In this document: positions 34,546 to 43,192 of the stretch, in pieces | How the letters are laid out: every line of letters starts with the position of its first letter | Numbering within the stretch: the stretch's first letter is position 1 | Origin: RHLJ01 sp963974345 | GTDB taxonomy: Bacteria > Bacteroidota > Rhodothermia > Balneolales > Balneolaceae | Direction of reading: 5' to 3' | Assembly: GCA_963974345.1 (NCBI GenBank) | Contig: CAXBBW010000012.1 | Location: forward strand, 62,001-126,000 | Length of the DNA stretch: 64,000 nt | Position numbers and translations under genes: made by a program | The notes under the pieces: generated by a model | Told to the model about the DNA's origin: nothing | The model's input: the letters and a program-made list of their open reading frames with translations, nothing else | Databases searched by the model: none

Positions 34546-34740
34546 TTAAAGCATTGTCCTTTTGGCTTGATCCAAAAGAACGAAAAGATCAAGACGCTGG
34601 AATCCTGACGCGTTCCCCTTACACTTGCTAAATAATTCCAAAGGTCTATGTTCATTCGGTAGAATGTTGAATGCTCCAGCCGGTGTGGAATTATTTGTCC
34701 TTCGGACACGCTCGTTTAGGCTCACTTGTTTCGCCAGTAT
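34546..34740. repeat. Structured intergenic palindromic repeat, copy B
   Basis: This is a diverged copy of the element at 2901-3100. Shared landmarks in order are the phrase (C/G)TTTT.GGC.TGAT.C..AA..AAAAGATCAAG, an 11-bp stem AAATAATTCCA (34630-34640) with TGGAATTATTT (34686-34696), the small hairpin near 34646-34662, TGTCC-TTC-GGACA (34696-34708), and GACACGCTC/GACGCTC. Stem bases differ from copy A but stay paired. An extra 8-bp inverted repeat AGGTCATT (34746) / AATGACCT (34801) lies just outside. Confidence 0.75.
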
Positions 34741-34852
34741 TTCAGAGGTCATTTTTAGTACCCTTCTTAAACTGTCAACGAATTATGTGACATCTACAAG
34801 AATGACCTTGTTCCTAAAAGTTGTATGAATAAATTCTATCTTGCCAATAAAA

Positions 34853-36067
34853 ATGCAGGTTGCAGTTATTGGCGGGGGCGCCGCAGGATTTTTTAGTGCC
34901 ATTTCAGCGAAGACACATCACCCAGATGCCAAAGTTACTATCTATGAAAAATCAGATAAGCTTCTTTCTAAGGTAAAAGTTTCTGGTGGAGGTCGGTGCA
35001 ATGTAACTCACCATTGTTTTAAAGTAAGTGAGCTTGTTAAGTTTTACCCAAGAGGAGAGAAACCGCTCAAGAAAGCATTTGGTATTTTTTCACCAACAGA
35101 TACTATTTCTTGGTTTCAAGAACGAGGAGTAGAGCTAAAAACTGAAGCTGATGGACGAATGTTTCCAACTACAGATTCTTCACAAACTATTATCGATTGT
35201 TTGATGGGGGAAGTTCAAAAGTTAGGAATAGGAATTAAAACGAAATCAGCCATTAAAAAATTAACCAAAGAAGATGATGGGTATTTAATTGGTTTCAAGA
35301 ATGGGGAAACTAAGTTTGCAGATAAAGTAATTGTAGCGACAGGTGGAAGTCCAAGAACTGAGGGATTTAATTGGCTAAGGGAATTAGGGCACACCATTGA
35401 AGAACCCGTTCCATCTCTTTTCACCTTCAATATGCCTAACGAGCGAATCAAAGAATTAATGGGTGTGGTTGCAAACCCTGCTTCTGTTAAAGTGATGGGA
35501 ACTAAGCTAAAAAGTTCTGGACCTATTTTAATTACACACTGGGGAATGAGTGGGCCAGCTATTCTAAAACTTTCTGCTTTTGGTGCAAGGGTATTGCACG
35601 ATAGGGATTACCAGTTCAAAGCATTAGTGAATTGGATTGGGGAGAAATCCGAAAAAGAAATTCGAGATGTTTTAGACGAGGTAGTATTTCAAAACCCTAA
35701 GAAGAAAGTGCAGAATGTAAATCCATTTGCATTAGCAGGCCGACTTTGGGAGTTTTTATTGAATAAAATCGAAATTTCAGACGGAATGATTTGGGATAAC
35801 ATGGGGAAGAAGAACATCAATCGATTAGTACATGTTTTAATGAATGATGATTACCAAGTCTCTGGTAAAACAACCTTCAAAGAAGAGTTTGTAACTTGTG
35901 GTGGAATTAGTTTACAAGATGTAAACATCAAAACGATGCATAGTAGAACAAGTCCTAATCTCTATTTTGCGGGTGAGGTTTTAGATATTGACGGCGTAAC
36001 AGGTGGATTCAACTTCCAAAATGCATGGACTAGCGGGTTTATTGCTGGTAGGTTGGGTAGGGTTTAG
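34853..36067 (+). CDS. FAD-dependent oxidoreductase, HI0933/BaiN-like
   Basis: About 404 residues from the ATG at 34853 (a TTG at 34841 is an alternative). The Rossmann FAD motif is VAVIGGGAAGFFSAI at the N-terminus. The family-specific KVSGGGRCNVTHH follows, then a second dinucleotide motif VIVATGGSPR. The C-terminus has FAGEVLDIDGVTGGFNFQNAWTSG in two parts (FAGEVLD; GGFNFQNAW), typical of the YhiN/BaiN group. These are flavoproteins of mostly unknown substrate; one member acts on bile acids in gut bacteria. No partner gene is evident. Confidence 0.92.
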   Translation: MQVAVIGGGAAGFFSAISAKTHHPDAKVTIYEKSDKLLSKVKVSGGGRCNVTHHCFKVSELVKFYPRGEKPLKKAFGIFSPTDTISWFQERGVELKTEADGRMFPTTDSSQTIIDCLMGEVQKLGIGIKTKSAIKKLTKEDDGYLIGFKNGETKFADKVIVATGGSPRTEGFNWLRELGHTIEEPVPSLFTFNMPNERIKELMGVVANPASVKVMGTKLKSSGPILITHWGMSGPAILKLSAFGARVLHDRDYQFKALVNWIGEKSEKEIRDVLDEVVFQNPKKKVQNVNPFALAGRLWEFLLNKIEISDGMIWDNMGKKNINRLVHVLMNDDYQVSGKTTFKEEFVTCGGISLQDVNIKTMHSRTSPNLYFAGEVLDIDGVTGGFNFQNAWTSGFIAGRLGRV

Positions 36068-36369
36068 TCTTCTAGTATTGTTGCTCGAACAACATTTGGT
36101 CTATTAATTGCATTTTTAGCATCACTAAGAGTTCTATATTTTGAAATGCTAGTTGTTATTCTACCACCAAAAGTAGAGGTGGTAATTTTCACTTTAATTT
36201 TTTTCCTTTTTTTATATGATGGAGATTTTAGGATGATCTCTTTTTCTAAAATACTAGATGTTCTTCTCCACCTCTTATTCCCTATTCTTTTTTGAAAAGG
36301 ACGTAGGTGTTTTCCCCATTCGCCATTTCTATACTTTCCTTTATGGTACGCCTTTCTATAATTGTTCAT
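36064..36369 (-). CDS. Small basic protein, unknown
   Basis: 101 residues, strongly Lys/Arg rich (KHLRPFQKRIGNKRWRRTSS; YKKRKKIKVKI), with no signal peptide or membrane segment. I do not recognise a family. It starts with ATG 13 bases after the lysA stop on the same strand and ends overlapping the BaiN-like stop by four bases, which fits a real, tightly packed gene. The charge suggests nucleic-acid binding, but that is only a guess from composition. Confidence 0.55.
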   Translation of the reverse strand: MNNYRKAYHKGKYRNGEWGKHLRPFQKRIGNKRWRRTSSILEKEIILKSPSYKKRKKIKVKITTSTFGGRITTSISKYRTLSDAKNAINRPNVVRATILED

Positions 36370-36381
36370 TCAAGATGTAAT

Positions 36382-37539
36382 CTATTTCAAATCATCTGAG
36401 AAAACCGCATGAATCCCTTGACGAAGATTGTACTCACTTTTCATTACTTCTCCATAAGCTCCAGCGCTACGAATGGCAAGTAAGTCGCCCCGTTGTATTT
36501 CAGCTAGATCAATATCTTTACGGAAGGTGTCTGAGCTTTCACAAATTGGCCCAACTACATCGTACTTCTTTATTGGAAGAGTACTAGTTAGTACTTCAAT
36601 CTCGTGAGTGGCTTGATATAATGCAGGACGAATTAGTTCGGTCATACCAGCATCAACTATAGCAAATGTTTTTTCTAACCCTGTTTTGGTGAAAAGCACT
36701 TGAGTAACTAAACTTCCACATTGGCCAACGACGGATCTACCTAGTTCGAAATGCAAGGTTTGGTGTGGCTTTAGTTTGATGAGTTCTTCAAAGAGATTAA
36801 AATATCGTTCAAAATCGGGAATAGGATTAGAATTTGGATTCTCATAATCGATCCCAAAACCACCACCTACGTTTATTACTTCCAGTTTAAACCCTTGCTC
36901 TTCGAAACGGTTGTTTAATTGATTCGCTCGTTCACATAACTCGCGAAAAGGTTTTAATTCTTGAATCTGAGATCCAATATGAAAGTGAAGACCAATCAAG
37001 TTAATATTCTTCATTAAAGGCAAATCGTGAAGAATTTGCTCTAAATCCTGTCCATTTATTCCAAATTTATTCTCTTTTAGCCCAGTAGTAATATAACGGT
37101 GAGTATTTGCATTCACATTAGGGTTCAATCGTAATGCTACTCGAGCAACGGTTCCCATTTCTTGAGCAAGTTCATTTATCACATGAAGTTCTTGTCCAGA
37201 TTCTACATTAAAGCAAAAGATGTCATTCTCTAGACCAAGTTTTATTTCCGAATCTCGTTTTCCAACTCCTGCAAAAGCTATTTGAGAAGCTTTGAAACCA
37301 CAATCTAGCGCTCGTCGAACTTCACCACCACTTACGCAATCAGCATGAAGTCCTGCTTTTCGAATCTCTTCAAGAATTCTAGATTGATGGTTCGCCTTAA
37401 ATGCATAGTGGACATGAAATCCTTTTGAAATTCCATGCTTTTCGATTTCAAAAAGCGTAGCGCGAAGTAATTCTAAATCGTAAAAATAAAATGGGGTGCT
37501 TTCCTTTTTAAAGGAGTTAACAACTTTGATTGGAAACAT
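36382..37539 (-). CDS. lysA: Diaminopimelate decarboxylase
   Basis: 385 residues, a type III PLP-barrel decarboxylase that makes lysine from meso-diaminopimelate. The PLP lysine is Lys48 in HVHYAFKANHQ. Other landmarks are GLHFHIGSQI, the phosphate-binding GGGFGIDY and GPICESSDTF with the active-site Cys. It is somewhat shorter than the common ~420 residues but complete at both ends. It follows the antiporter gene by nine bases and aspartate kinase lies on the same strand nearby, so lysine-pathway genes cluster here. Confidence 0.95.
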   Translation of the reverse strand: MFPIKVVNSFKKESTPFYFYDLELLRATLFEIEKHGISKGFHVHYAFKANHQSRILEEIRKAGLHADCVSGGEVRRALDCGFKASQIAFAGVGKRDSEIKLGLENDIFCFNVESGQELHVINELAQEMGTVARVALRLNPNVNANTHRYITTGLKENKFGINGQDLEQILHDLPLMKNINLIGLHFHIGSQIQELKPFRELCERANQLNNRFEEQGFKLEVINVGGGFGIDYENPNSNPIPDFERYFNLFEELIKLKPHQTLHFELGRSVVGQCGSLVTQVLFTKTGLEKTFAIVDAGMTELIRPALYQATHEIEVLTSTLPIKKYDVVGPICESSDTFRKDIDLAEIQRGDLLAIRSAGAYGEVMKSEYNLRQGIHAVFSDDLK

Positions 37540-37548
37540 TCTTGTGTA

Positions 37549-39384
37549 CTATACCTTTTCTTCGGTTGTTTGAGTTGGTGTCAGTTTTTCTTTATTTGCT
37601 ACAGTTAGTGCAATAATAGAATCTCCAGGTTGTGGAGTTGGAGGATTATCAACAGAAAAAGGAATTAATGTTGATTCATCAGCACTTAATACAAAAATGG
37701 GGATACTATTATCACCATAAAGATTATTGTATTCATTAAAGTTAAATTCATCAGTAATTGGAGTATTACTTACTGTAATATTTGATTTCACGAAATCATT
37801 AATTGCTTCATGATTTAATTCGTTGGAAAATAGAGTTCTTCCACCGAGAAAATCACTTGATTCTTTTGCTCTTCGTTTTGATGTAGCAGATTGAGCTAAT
37901 TGAAAAACGTTTGATGAACCAAAGTATTCAGCAAAACTAATAGAAGCTAGCGAGTTTACCTCATCATTTGGTGTAAGTGCCATTAAATGTCCAATCCCAT
38001 CTAAACTAATTTCATCCAAGGCATATTCTGAGAGTATGTTACCGTAATAAGTATTTAGTCCACTCTTTCGAGCTTTCGAAATATTCTCCCAATTCGAATC
38101 GGCGACCAAAACCTTTAGACCAAGTTCTTTGAGAGTTGTCGCAATCATTCTAGACCATTCATGCGCACCAAGAAAAAGCACTCCATTTGGTTTTGGTTTT
38201 GCAACCCCAAGCATTCTAGCAACTGGTAATGCAGAAAGACCATATATAGTCACGGTAGAGATTATTACAATAAAGGTATAGGGTATTAATTGCTCTGCTA
38301 TAGCATATCCTTCTTCTTCAAGACGGAGTGCAAAAATGGATGAAATAGCGGCGGCAACAATACCTCTTGGAGCCATCCACGATAAAAAAGCCTTTTCTTT
38401 GAATGTGAGCTGTGAGCCAAAAGTTGCTCCAAAAATAGAAGCGGGCCTTACAATAATGAATAGAGCAAGCAAGAACCAAAGACTGTTTAAGTTAAAATAT
38501 TCGAGGTGTTCGATTTTTAATCTAGAAGCCAAAAGAATGAAGAGAGTAGAAATTAAAAGGACCTGTAGATTCTCTTTGAATTCAATGATATGTTTTATTC
38601 GAATCTCTTTTTGATTTGCAAGAATAATACCCATTACAGTAACAGCAAGTAAACCAGATTCATGTTGTAAAGTATTGGATGCAGTAAATACAGAAACAAC
38701 AATCATTAATGTAACTGGGTTTTGCAGATAATCCGGTAGCCAATGCTTTTTCATTGCCAAATACATTATTCCTGCACCAAGAGCACCAAAGAAAGTTCCA
38801 TCAACAATAGTAGTAACAATTACAAGTCCCGCTTTTCCAGAAATACTCTCAAACCCACCCGCAAGAATAATTTCAAAGACAAGTACAGCCATCATTGCAC
38901 CAATAGGATCATTTACAATACCTTCCCATTTAATAATAGAACTAGCTGTTTCAGTTGGTCGTACTTGCCTTAGAAGTGGAATTATTACAGTTGGTCCAGT
39001 TACAATAAGAATAGCCCCAAAAAGTACTGAGATTTCAACTCCTAAATCTAAAAACAAATAAGCTGCCACTGAGGCAAGAAACCAAGTAATAGCAATTCCA
39101 ATAGTAATGAGCTTTATTACGACTCCTCCTATTTTACGGAATTCAGACATTCTTAAACTTAACCCACCTTCAAAAAGAATTATTGCCACAGAAATAGAAA
39201 CAAAAGGACTTAGGAGGTTACCCATAAGAGCGTCTGGATCGATAAATCCTGTAACCGGCCCAGCTATGATTCCAAAGGCGAGTAGCATTAAAATAGCTGG
39301 TAGCTTTGTTCTCCATGCTAGCCACTGAGCCGAAATTCCCAGTGCAATAACACTAGCTAAGCCTACTAATATATGTTCATCCAT
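37549..39384 (-). CDS. CPA1/NhaP-type cation:proton antiporter with TrkA-N domain
   Basis: 611 residues. Residues ~1-390 are the antiporter membrane domain with about twelve helices, the GPTVIIPLLRQVRP motif and the Asn-Asp pair WEGIVNDPIGAM typical of electroneutral CPA1 exchangers. Residues ~395-520 form an RCK/TrkA-N domain (GVLFLGAHEWSRMIATTLKE, VLVADSNW) that normally binds NAD(H), and a further regulatory domain follows to the C-terminus. The glycine motif GLGxxG is degenerate (GAHEWS), so nucleotide binding is uncertain. It exchanges Na or K for protons across the inner membrane. It is divergent from the permease at 39591. Confidence 0.92.
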   Translation of the reverse strand: MDEHILVGLASVIALGISAQWLAWRTKLPAILMLLAFGIIAGPVTGFIDPDALMGNLLSPFVSISVAIILFEGGLSLRMSEFRKIGGVVIKLITIGIAITWFLASVAAYLFLDLGVEISVLFGAILIVTGPTVIIPLLRQVRPTETASSIIKWEGIVNDPIGAMMAVLVFEIILAGGFESISGKAGLVIVTTIVDGTFFGALGAGIMYLAMKKHWLPDYLQNPVTLMIVVSVFTASNTLQHESGLLAVTVMGIILANQKEIRIKHIIEFKENLQVLLISTLFILLASRLKIEHLEYFNLNSLWFLLALFIIVRPASIFGATFGSQLTFKEKAFLSWMAPRGIVAAAISSIFALRLEEEGYAIAEQLIPYTFIVIISTVTIYGLSALPVARMLGVAKPKPNGVLFLGAHEWSRMIATTLKELGLKVLVADSNWENISKARKSGLNTYYGNILSEYALDEISLDGIGHLMALTPNDEVNSLASISFAEYFGSSNVFQLAQSATSKRRAKESSDFLGGRTLFSNELNHEAINDFVKSNITVSNTPITDEFNFNEYNNLYGDNSIPIFVLSADESTLIPFSVDNPPTPQPGDSIIALTVANKEKLTPTQTTEEKV

Positions 39385-39590
39385 TTAATCGAATAATTTT
39401 TTTTTCTTTTCTTCAAACATAACACTCTTTTTGTTAACATATAGTGGAACTAAAGGATACCATTTCATATTTAGTTGGTATACAAGTTAGCTCTGTAGTT
39501 CAAAAATTAATCATTATAGAAGCAAAGCATTCCATGCGTGCTTGAGATACAGTGCTAAGCAATATTGTTTAATATTTAAATCTTATTCTT

Positions 39591-41696
39591 TTGGAACATA
39601 AAAAACTTGCTAAAAATCTTGGTTTATCTGATGTATATGCAATAGCTACTGGAGCTATGTTTAGCTCAGGGTTTTTCCTTCTACCAGGTTTGGCTGCGGC
39701 TGAAACCGGTCCTTCGGTATTTCTAGCTTATTTAGTCTCGGGTATAATTGTACTTCCTACAATGTTTAGTGTTGCAGAATTGGCTACAGCTATGCCTAAA
39801 GCTGGTGGTACTTACTACATAATAGACCGAAGTCTTGGTCCTATGATAGGAACAATAGGAGGATTTGGGTCATGGATTGCATTAGTATTAAAAAGTGCAT
39901 TTGCTTTAATAGGGATGGGGGCTTATATAGCTATTTTTTATGATGTTCCGATTATTCCAGTAGCAGTTTTTCTGACTATTGTATTTGGTATTCTTAATAT
40001 TGTAGGTGCAAAGGAAACTACCTTGTTACAAAAAATATTAGTAGCTGCCTTAGTTACAATAATGTTTTTTTATGTTATTCAGGGAATATTTGCTGTTTTT
40101 TCACCTGATTTAATTGAACAAACCACAAGCAGGTTTACTCCTCTTTTTATTGATGGGTATTACGGTTTCTTTGCTACTGTTGGGATGGTATTTGTTTCCT
40201 ATGCTGGACTTACTAAGGTAGCAAGTATTGCTGAAGAGGTGAAAAATCCTGACAGAAATATTCCATTAGGAATGTTTTTGGCTATTATAACAGCTGTTTT
40301 TGTATACGTTGTAGGTGTATTTATAATGGTATCGGTACTAGATCCCAACGAGTTCCGTGAAGATTTAACACCTGTTGCTACAGCTGGTGAAGCATTCTTG
40401 CATTGGCTTCCAGAACCCGGAGGATTGATTTTAATTGTAATTGCGGCTGTTGCAGCTTTCGCTTCTACTGGTAATGCAGGAATTATGTCTGCTTCTAGAT
40501 ACCCCATGGCAATGGCAAGAGATAAGCTAATTAACGATCGATTTGCAACAATTGGAAAACTTGGAACACCACATTGGGCAGTATTGGCTACCGTAATAAT
40601 GATGATTATTATTCTATTAGCTTTTAATGTAGCTGAAGTAGCTAAACTTGCAAGTGCTTTTCAATTACTATTATTTGGATTGCTCAATCTTGCAGTTATC
40701 GTAATGCGCGAAAGCAAGATTAAAGAATATGATCCAGGTTTTAATTCCCCATTCTACCCATGGTTACAAATTGCAGGAATCATTCTTTCGATTATCCTGA
40801 TTTTTGAAATGGGTGGACTTTCAATTTTATTCACTATAGTAGTATGTGTTTTTGGAGTAATTTGGTTTAAATATTATGCTTCTGAAAAAGTAGATCGTCA
40901 AGGAGCTATTTTTCATGTACATGCAAGGCTTGGAGAAAATAAAGATCTTGGTCTTGAGGTGGAAATGCGTGGAATCTTAAAAGAAAAAGGACTTCGTCAG
41001 GAAGATCAATACGAGGAAATGATCTCAAGATCAGATGTACTGGACGTTTCAGATTCTATTAGTTATGAAGAGATAGTTAAAAAGGTCTCGTCACTTTTCG
41101 CTAAGAAGTTAAATAAAACTGAAGAGGAGTTAACTAAGGTAATTAGCGAATTCGACAAAGATCATATTATTCCTATTGCAGGAGGTACTGCCCTAAATCA
41201 TGCAAGGCTCACTGGTGAGGTACATCCTGAAATGGTATTAGTAAGAATAAAAAAAGGGATAAAAACAGATGACTTAGGTCATCTTAAAGATGATAAATCT
41301 GGAAGTGATTCTCTTTATTGCATTTTATTTTTGATTAGCTCAGAAGAAGATACAGGACAACATTTAAGAATGCTTGCTCATATAGCAGGAAAAGTAGACG
41401 TTCAAAATTTTAAAGAAAGATGGACTACCGCTGAAGACGAAGGGGAATTACGAGAGATTCTGCTTCGTGATGAACGGTTTATTCGATTGGTATTGAGTAA
41501 AGAGAATGATACAAATCAATATATAGGGAAAATGATCAAGGATATGAAGCTTCCGGGTCAGAGTTTGATCACAATCATCTACCGAAATGGGGAAATCAAA
41601 ATCCCACATGGTATTACGGTACTCCAAGAAGGTGATGAGCTATCCATTATAGGCGAAAAGGAGGATATTAAATCTCTTCAAAAACTTTCTAATTAA
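39591..41696 (+). CDS. APC amino-acid permease fused to PTS EIIA-type and TrkA-C domains
   Basis: 701 residues, starting at a TTG with poor Shine-Dalgarno. Residues ~1-430 are an APC-superfamily permease with about twelve helices (GAMFSSGFFLLPGLAAAETG; AELATAMPKAGGTYYIIDR). Residues ~470-620 form a PTS EIIA type-2-like domain; the phospho-histidine context G(T/V)A(L/I)xHAR is kept as GGTALNHARL with His537. Residues ~630-700 are a TrkA-C/RCK-C domain (LPGQSLITIIYRNGE; LQEGDELSIIGE). Transport of amino acids is likely, substrate unknown, with control by HPr-type phosphorylation possible. Confidence 0.88.
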   Translation: MEHKKLAKNLGLSDVYAIATGAMFSSGFFLLPGLAAAETGPSVFLAYLVSGIIVLPTMFSVAELATAMPKAGGTYYIIDRSLGPMIGTIGGFGSWIALVLKSAFALIGMGAYIAIFYDVPIIPVAVFLTIVFGILNIVGAKETTLLQKILVAALVTIMFFYVIQGIFAVFSPDLIEQTTSRFTPLFIDGYYGFFATVGMVFVSYAGLTKVASIAEEVKNPDRNIPLGMFLAIITAVFVYVVGVFIMVSVLDPNEFREDLTPVATAGEAFLHWLPEPGGLILIVIAAVAAFASTGNAGIMSASRYPMAMARDKLINDRFATIGKLGTPHWAVLATVIMMIIILLAFNVAEVAKLASAFQLLLFGLLNLAVIVMRESKIKEYDPGFNSPFYPWLQIAGIILSIILIFEMGGLSILFTIVVCVFGVIWFKYYASEKVDRQGAIFHVHARLGENKDLGLEVEMRGILKEKGLRQEDQYEEMISRSDVLDVSDSISYEEIVKKVSSLFAKKLNKTEEELTKVISEFDKDHIIPIAGGTALNHARLTGEVHPEMVLVRIKKGIKTDDLGHLKDDKSGSDSLYCILFLISSEEDTGQHLRMLAHIAGKVDVQNFKERWTTAEDEGELREILLRDERFIRLVLSKENDTNQYIGKMIKDMKLPGQSLITIIYRNGEIKIPHGITVLQEGDELSIIGEKEDIKSLQKLSN

Positions 41697-41712
41697 CTAT
41701 GAGCTAAATATT

Positions 41713-42972
41713 TTATCTATCAAAAAAAGTTAAGATGTCATCTAATGAAAGAAGTTTTTCATCACTCTCTTTCATGTTACGAAGTGTGAACTTCCCTTCT
41801 TCAAGTTCGTTATCACCAACAATAAGAGTGAAGTTTGCATTTTCGCGATTTGCATCTTTCATTTGTGCTCGCATTGAACGTCCAAGATAATCCATGGTAG
41901 CAGATATACCCTTTTTTCTAAGAGTAGGCAAAGTTGTTAACGCCCAAGTTCTAGCGGTTTCTCCAAGCGCAACAAAGTAGATATCAACTGATTTTGGTTC
42001 TGCTAACGTAATATTAAGTTCTTCGCAAGCAATAAGTAAGCGCTCAATTCCTGCAGCAAAGCCAACAGCTGGTGTTGGTTGACCACCAATTTCTTCGACC
42101 AATAAATCATATCGTCCACCACCTGCTAAGGCATCCTGAGAACCAAGATCAGGACTAGTAAGTTCAAATGCAGTTCGAGTATAATAATCCATTCCTCTTA
42201 CCAATAAAGGATCTATTGTAAATTCTATATCTAGCTTTTTTAAATAATCACAGATAAGATTAAAATGTGTCTCAGATTCTTCATTCAAGAAATCTCCGAT
42301 AATCGGCGCGTTTTTTATAAACTCTTGATCTTCAGGTTCTTTGGAGTCTAAGATCCTCATAGGATTTTTCTCAAATCTCTTTTGTGAAAGTTCACTGAGC
42401 TTTTGAAAGTGAGGTTTTAAATAATCTCTTAATACAGTTTTGTAAGTATCTCTACTTTCAGGATCACCTACTGAATTAATTTTCAGATTGAAATTTTTAA
42501 TCCCAATACGTTTATAGATTCCCATCATAAAGGCGATACATTCTACATCAGCTATAGCATCATTGCTACCTATAATTTCAACACCAAACTGGTGAAATTG
42601 TCTTTGCCGACCTTTCTGAGGTCGCTCGGCACGGAACATGGGCCCGATATAATATAGCTTTTGAGAACCGCCGCGTTGGTCTAAGTGATGCTCAACAAAT
42701 GACCGAACCACAGGAGCAGTAAGTTCAGGGCGAAGTACATAGTTACTATCACCTTTTGTGAAAGCAAAAATTTCTTTGGTAACTATATCTGTTAATTGTC
42801 CAATACCACGTTTTATAAGCTCAGTTTGCTCCATGATTGGGGTACGGATTTCCTCAAAATTAAACTTCGCAGCCTCTTCGTGGATAATATCTTCAATAGC
42901 TCTCCACTTTGGAGATTCGTCAGGAAGAATATCAAACATTCCAAGGTGTGTGGTGTATATAGGTTTTGCCAT
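41713..42972 (-). CDS. hisS: Histidyl-tRNA synthetase
   Basis: 419 residues, a normal class II HisRS. Motif 1 is FEEIRTPIMEQTELIKRGIG, motif 2 GPMFRAERPQKGRQRQFHQF and the histidine-specific loops LVRGMDYYTRTAFEL and GGGRYDLL. The C-terminal ~95 residues are the anticodon-binding domain. It charges tRNA-His in the cytoplasm. It is convergent with the permease gene and transcribed alone. Confidence 0.97.
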   Translation of the reverse strand: MAKPIYTTHLGMFDILPDESPKWRAIEDIIHEEAAKFNFEEIRTPIMEQTELIKRGIGQLTDIVTKEIFAFTKGDSNYVLRPELTAPVVRSFVEHHLDQRGGSQKLYYIGPMFRAERPQKGRQRQFHQFGVEIIGSNDAIADVECIAFMMGIYKRIGIKNFNLKINSVGDPESRDTYKTVLRDYLKPHFQKLSELSQKRFEKNPMRILDSKEPEDQEFIKNAPIIGDFLNEESETHFNLICDYLKKLDIEFTIDPLLVRGMDYYTRTAFELTSPDLGSQDALAGGGRYDLLVEEIGGQPTPAVGFAAGIERLLIACEELNITLAEPKSVDIYFVALGETARTWALTTLPTLRKKGISATMDYLGRSMRAQMKDANRENANFTLIVGDNELEEGKFTLRNMKESDEKLLSLDDILTFFDR

Positions 42973-43192
42973 TCGGGCTTATTTGACGTTGATAATTTTA
43001 TAATGAAGATAAGCGTAGAATCGGATAGTTTCTTCAATAACTAGATAATTAAGTATACACTCTTTTAATTTCCGGTAACTTATAATATAACCTCCTTAAC
43101 ATTTTTTGTATCATTGGAATGCCCTTATTGATTGGATAAACTTTAGAAGCAGGAAAAGGGGTAAATTTTTAAATCAACAAAAAAAGTAAAGC

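Noticed and set aside
34374..34828. Overlapping short frames on both strands upstream of the BaiN-like gene
   Set aside because: They lie across the structured repeat; the matching region at 2901-3100 has no conserved frame, so they are not genes.
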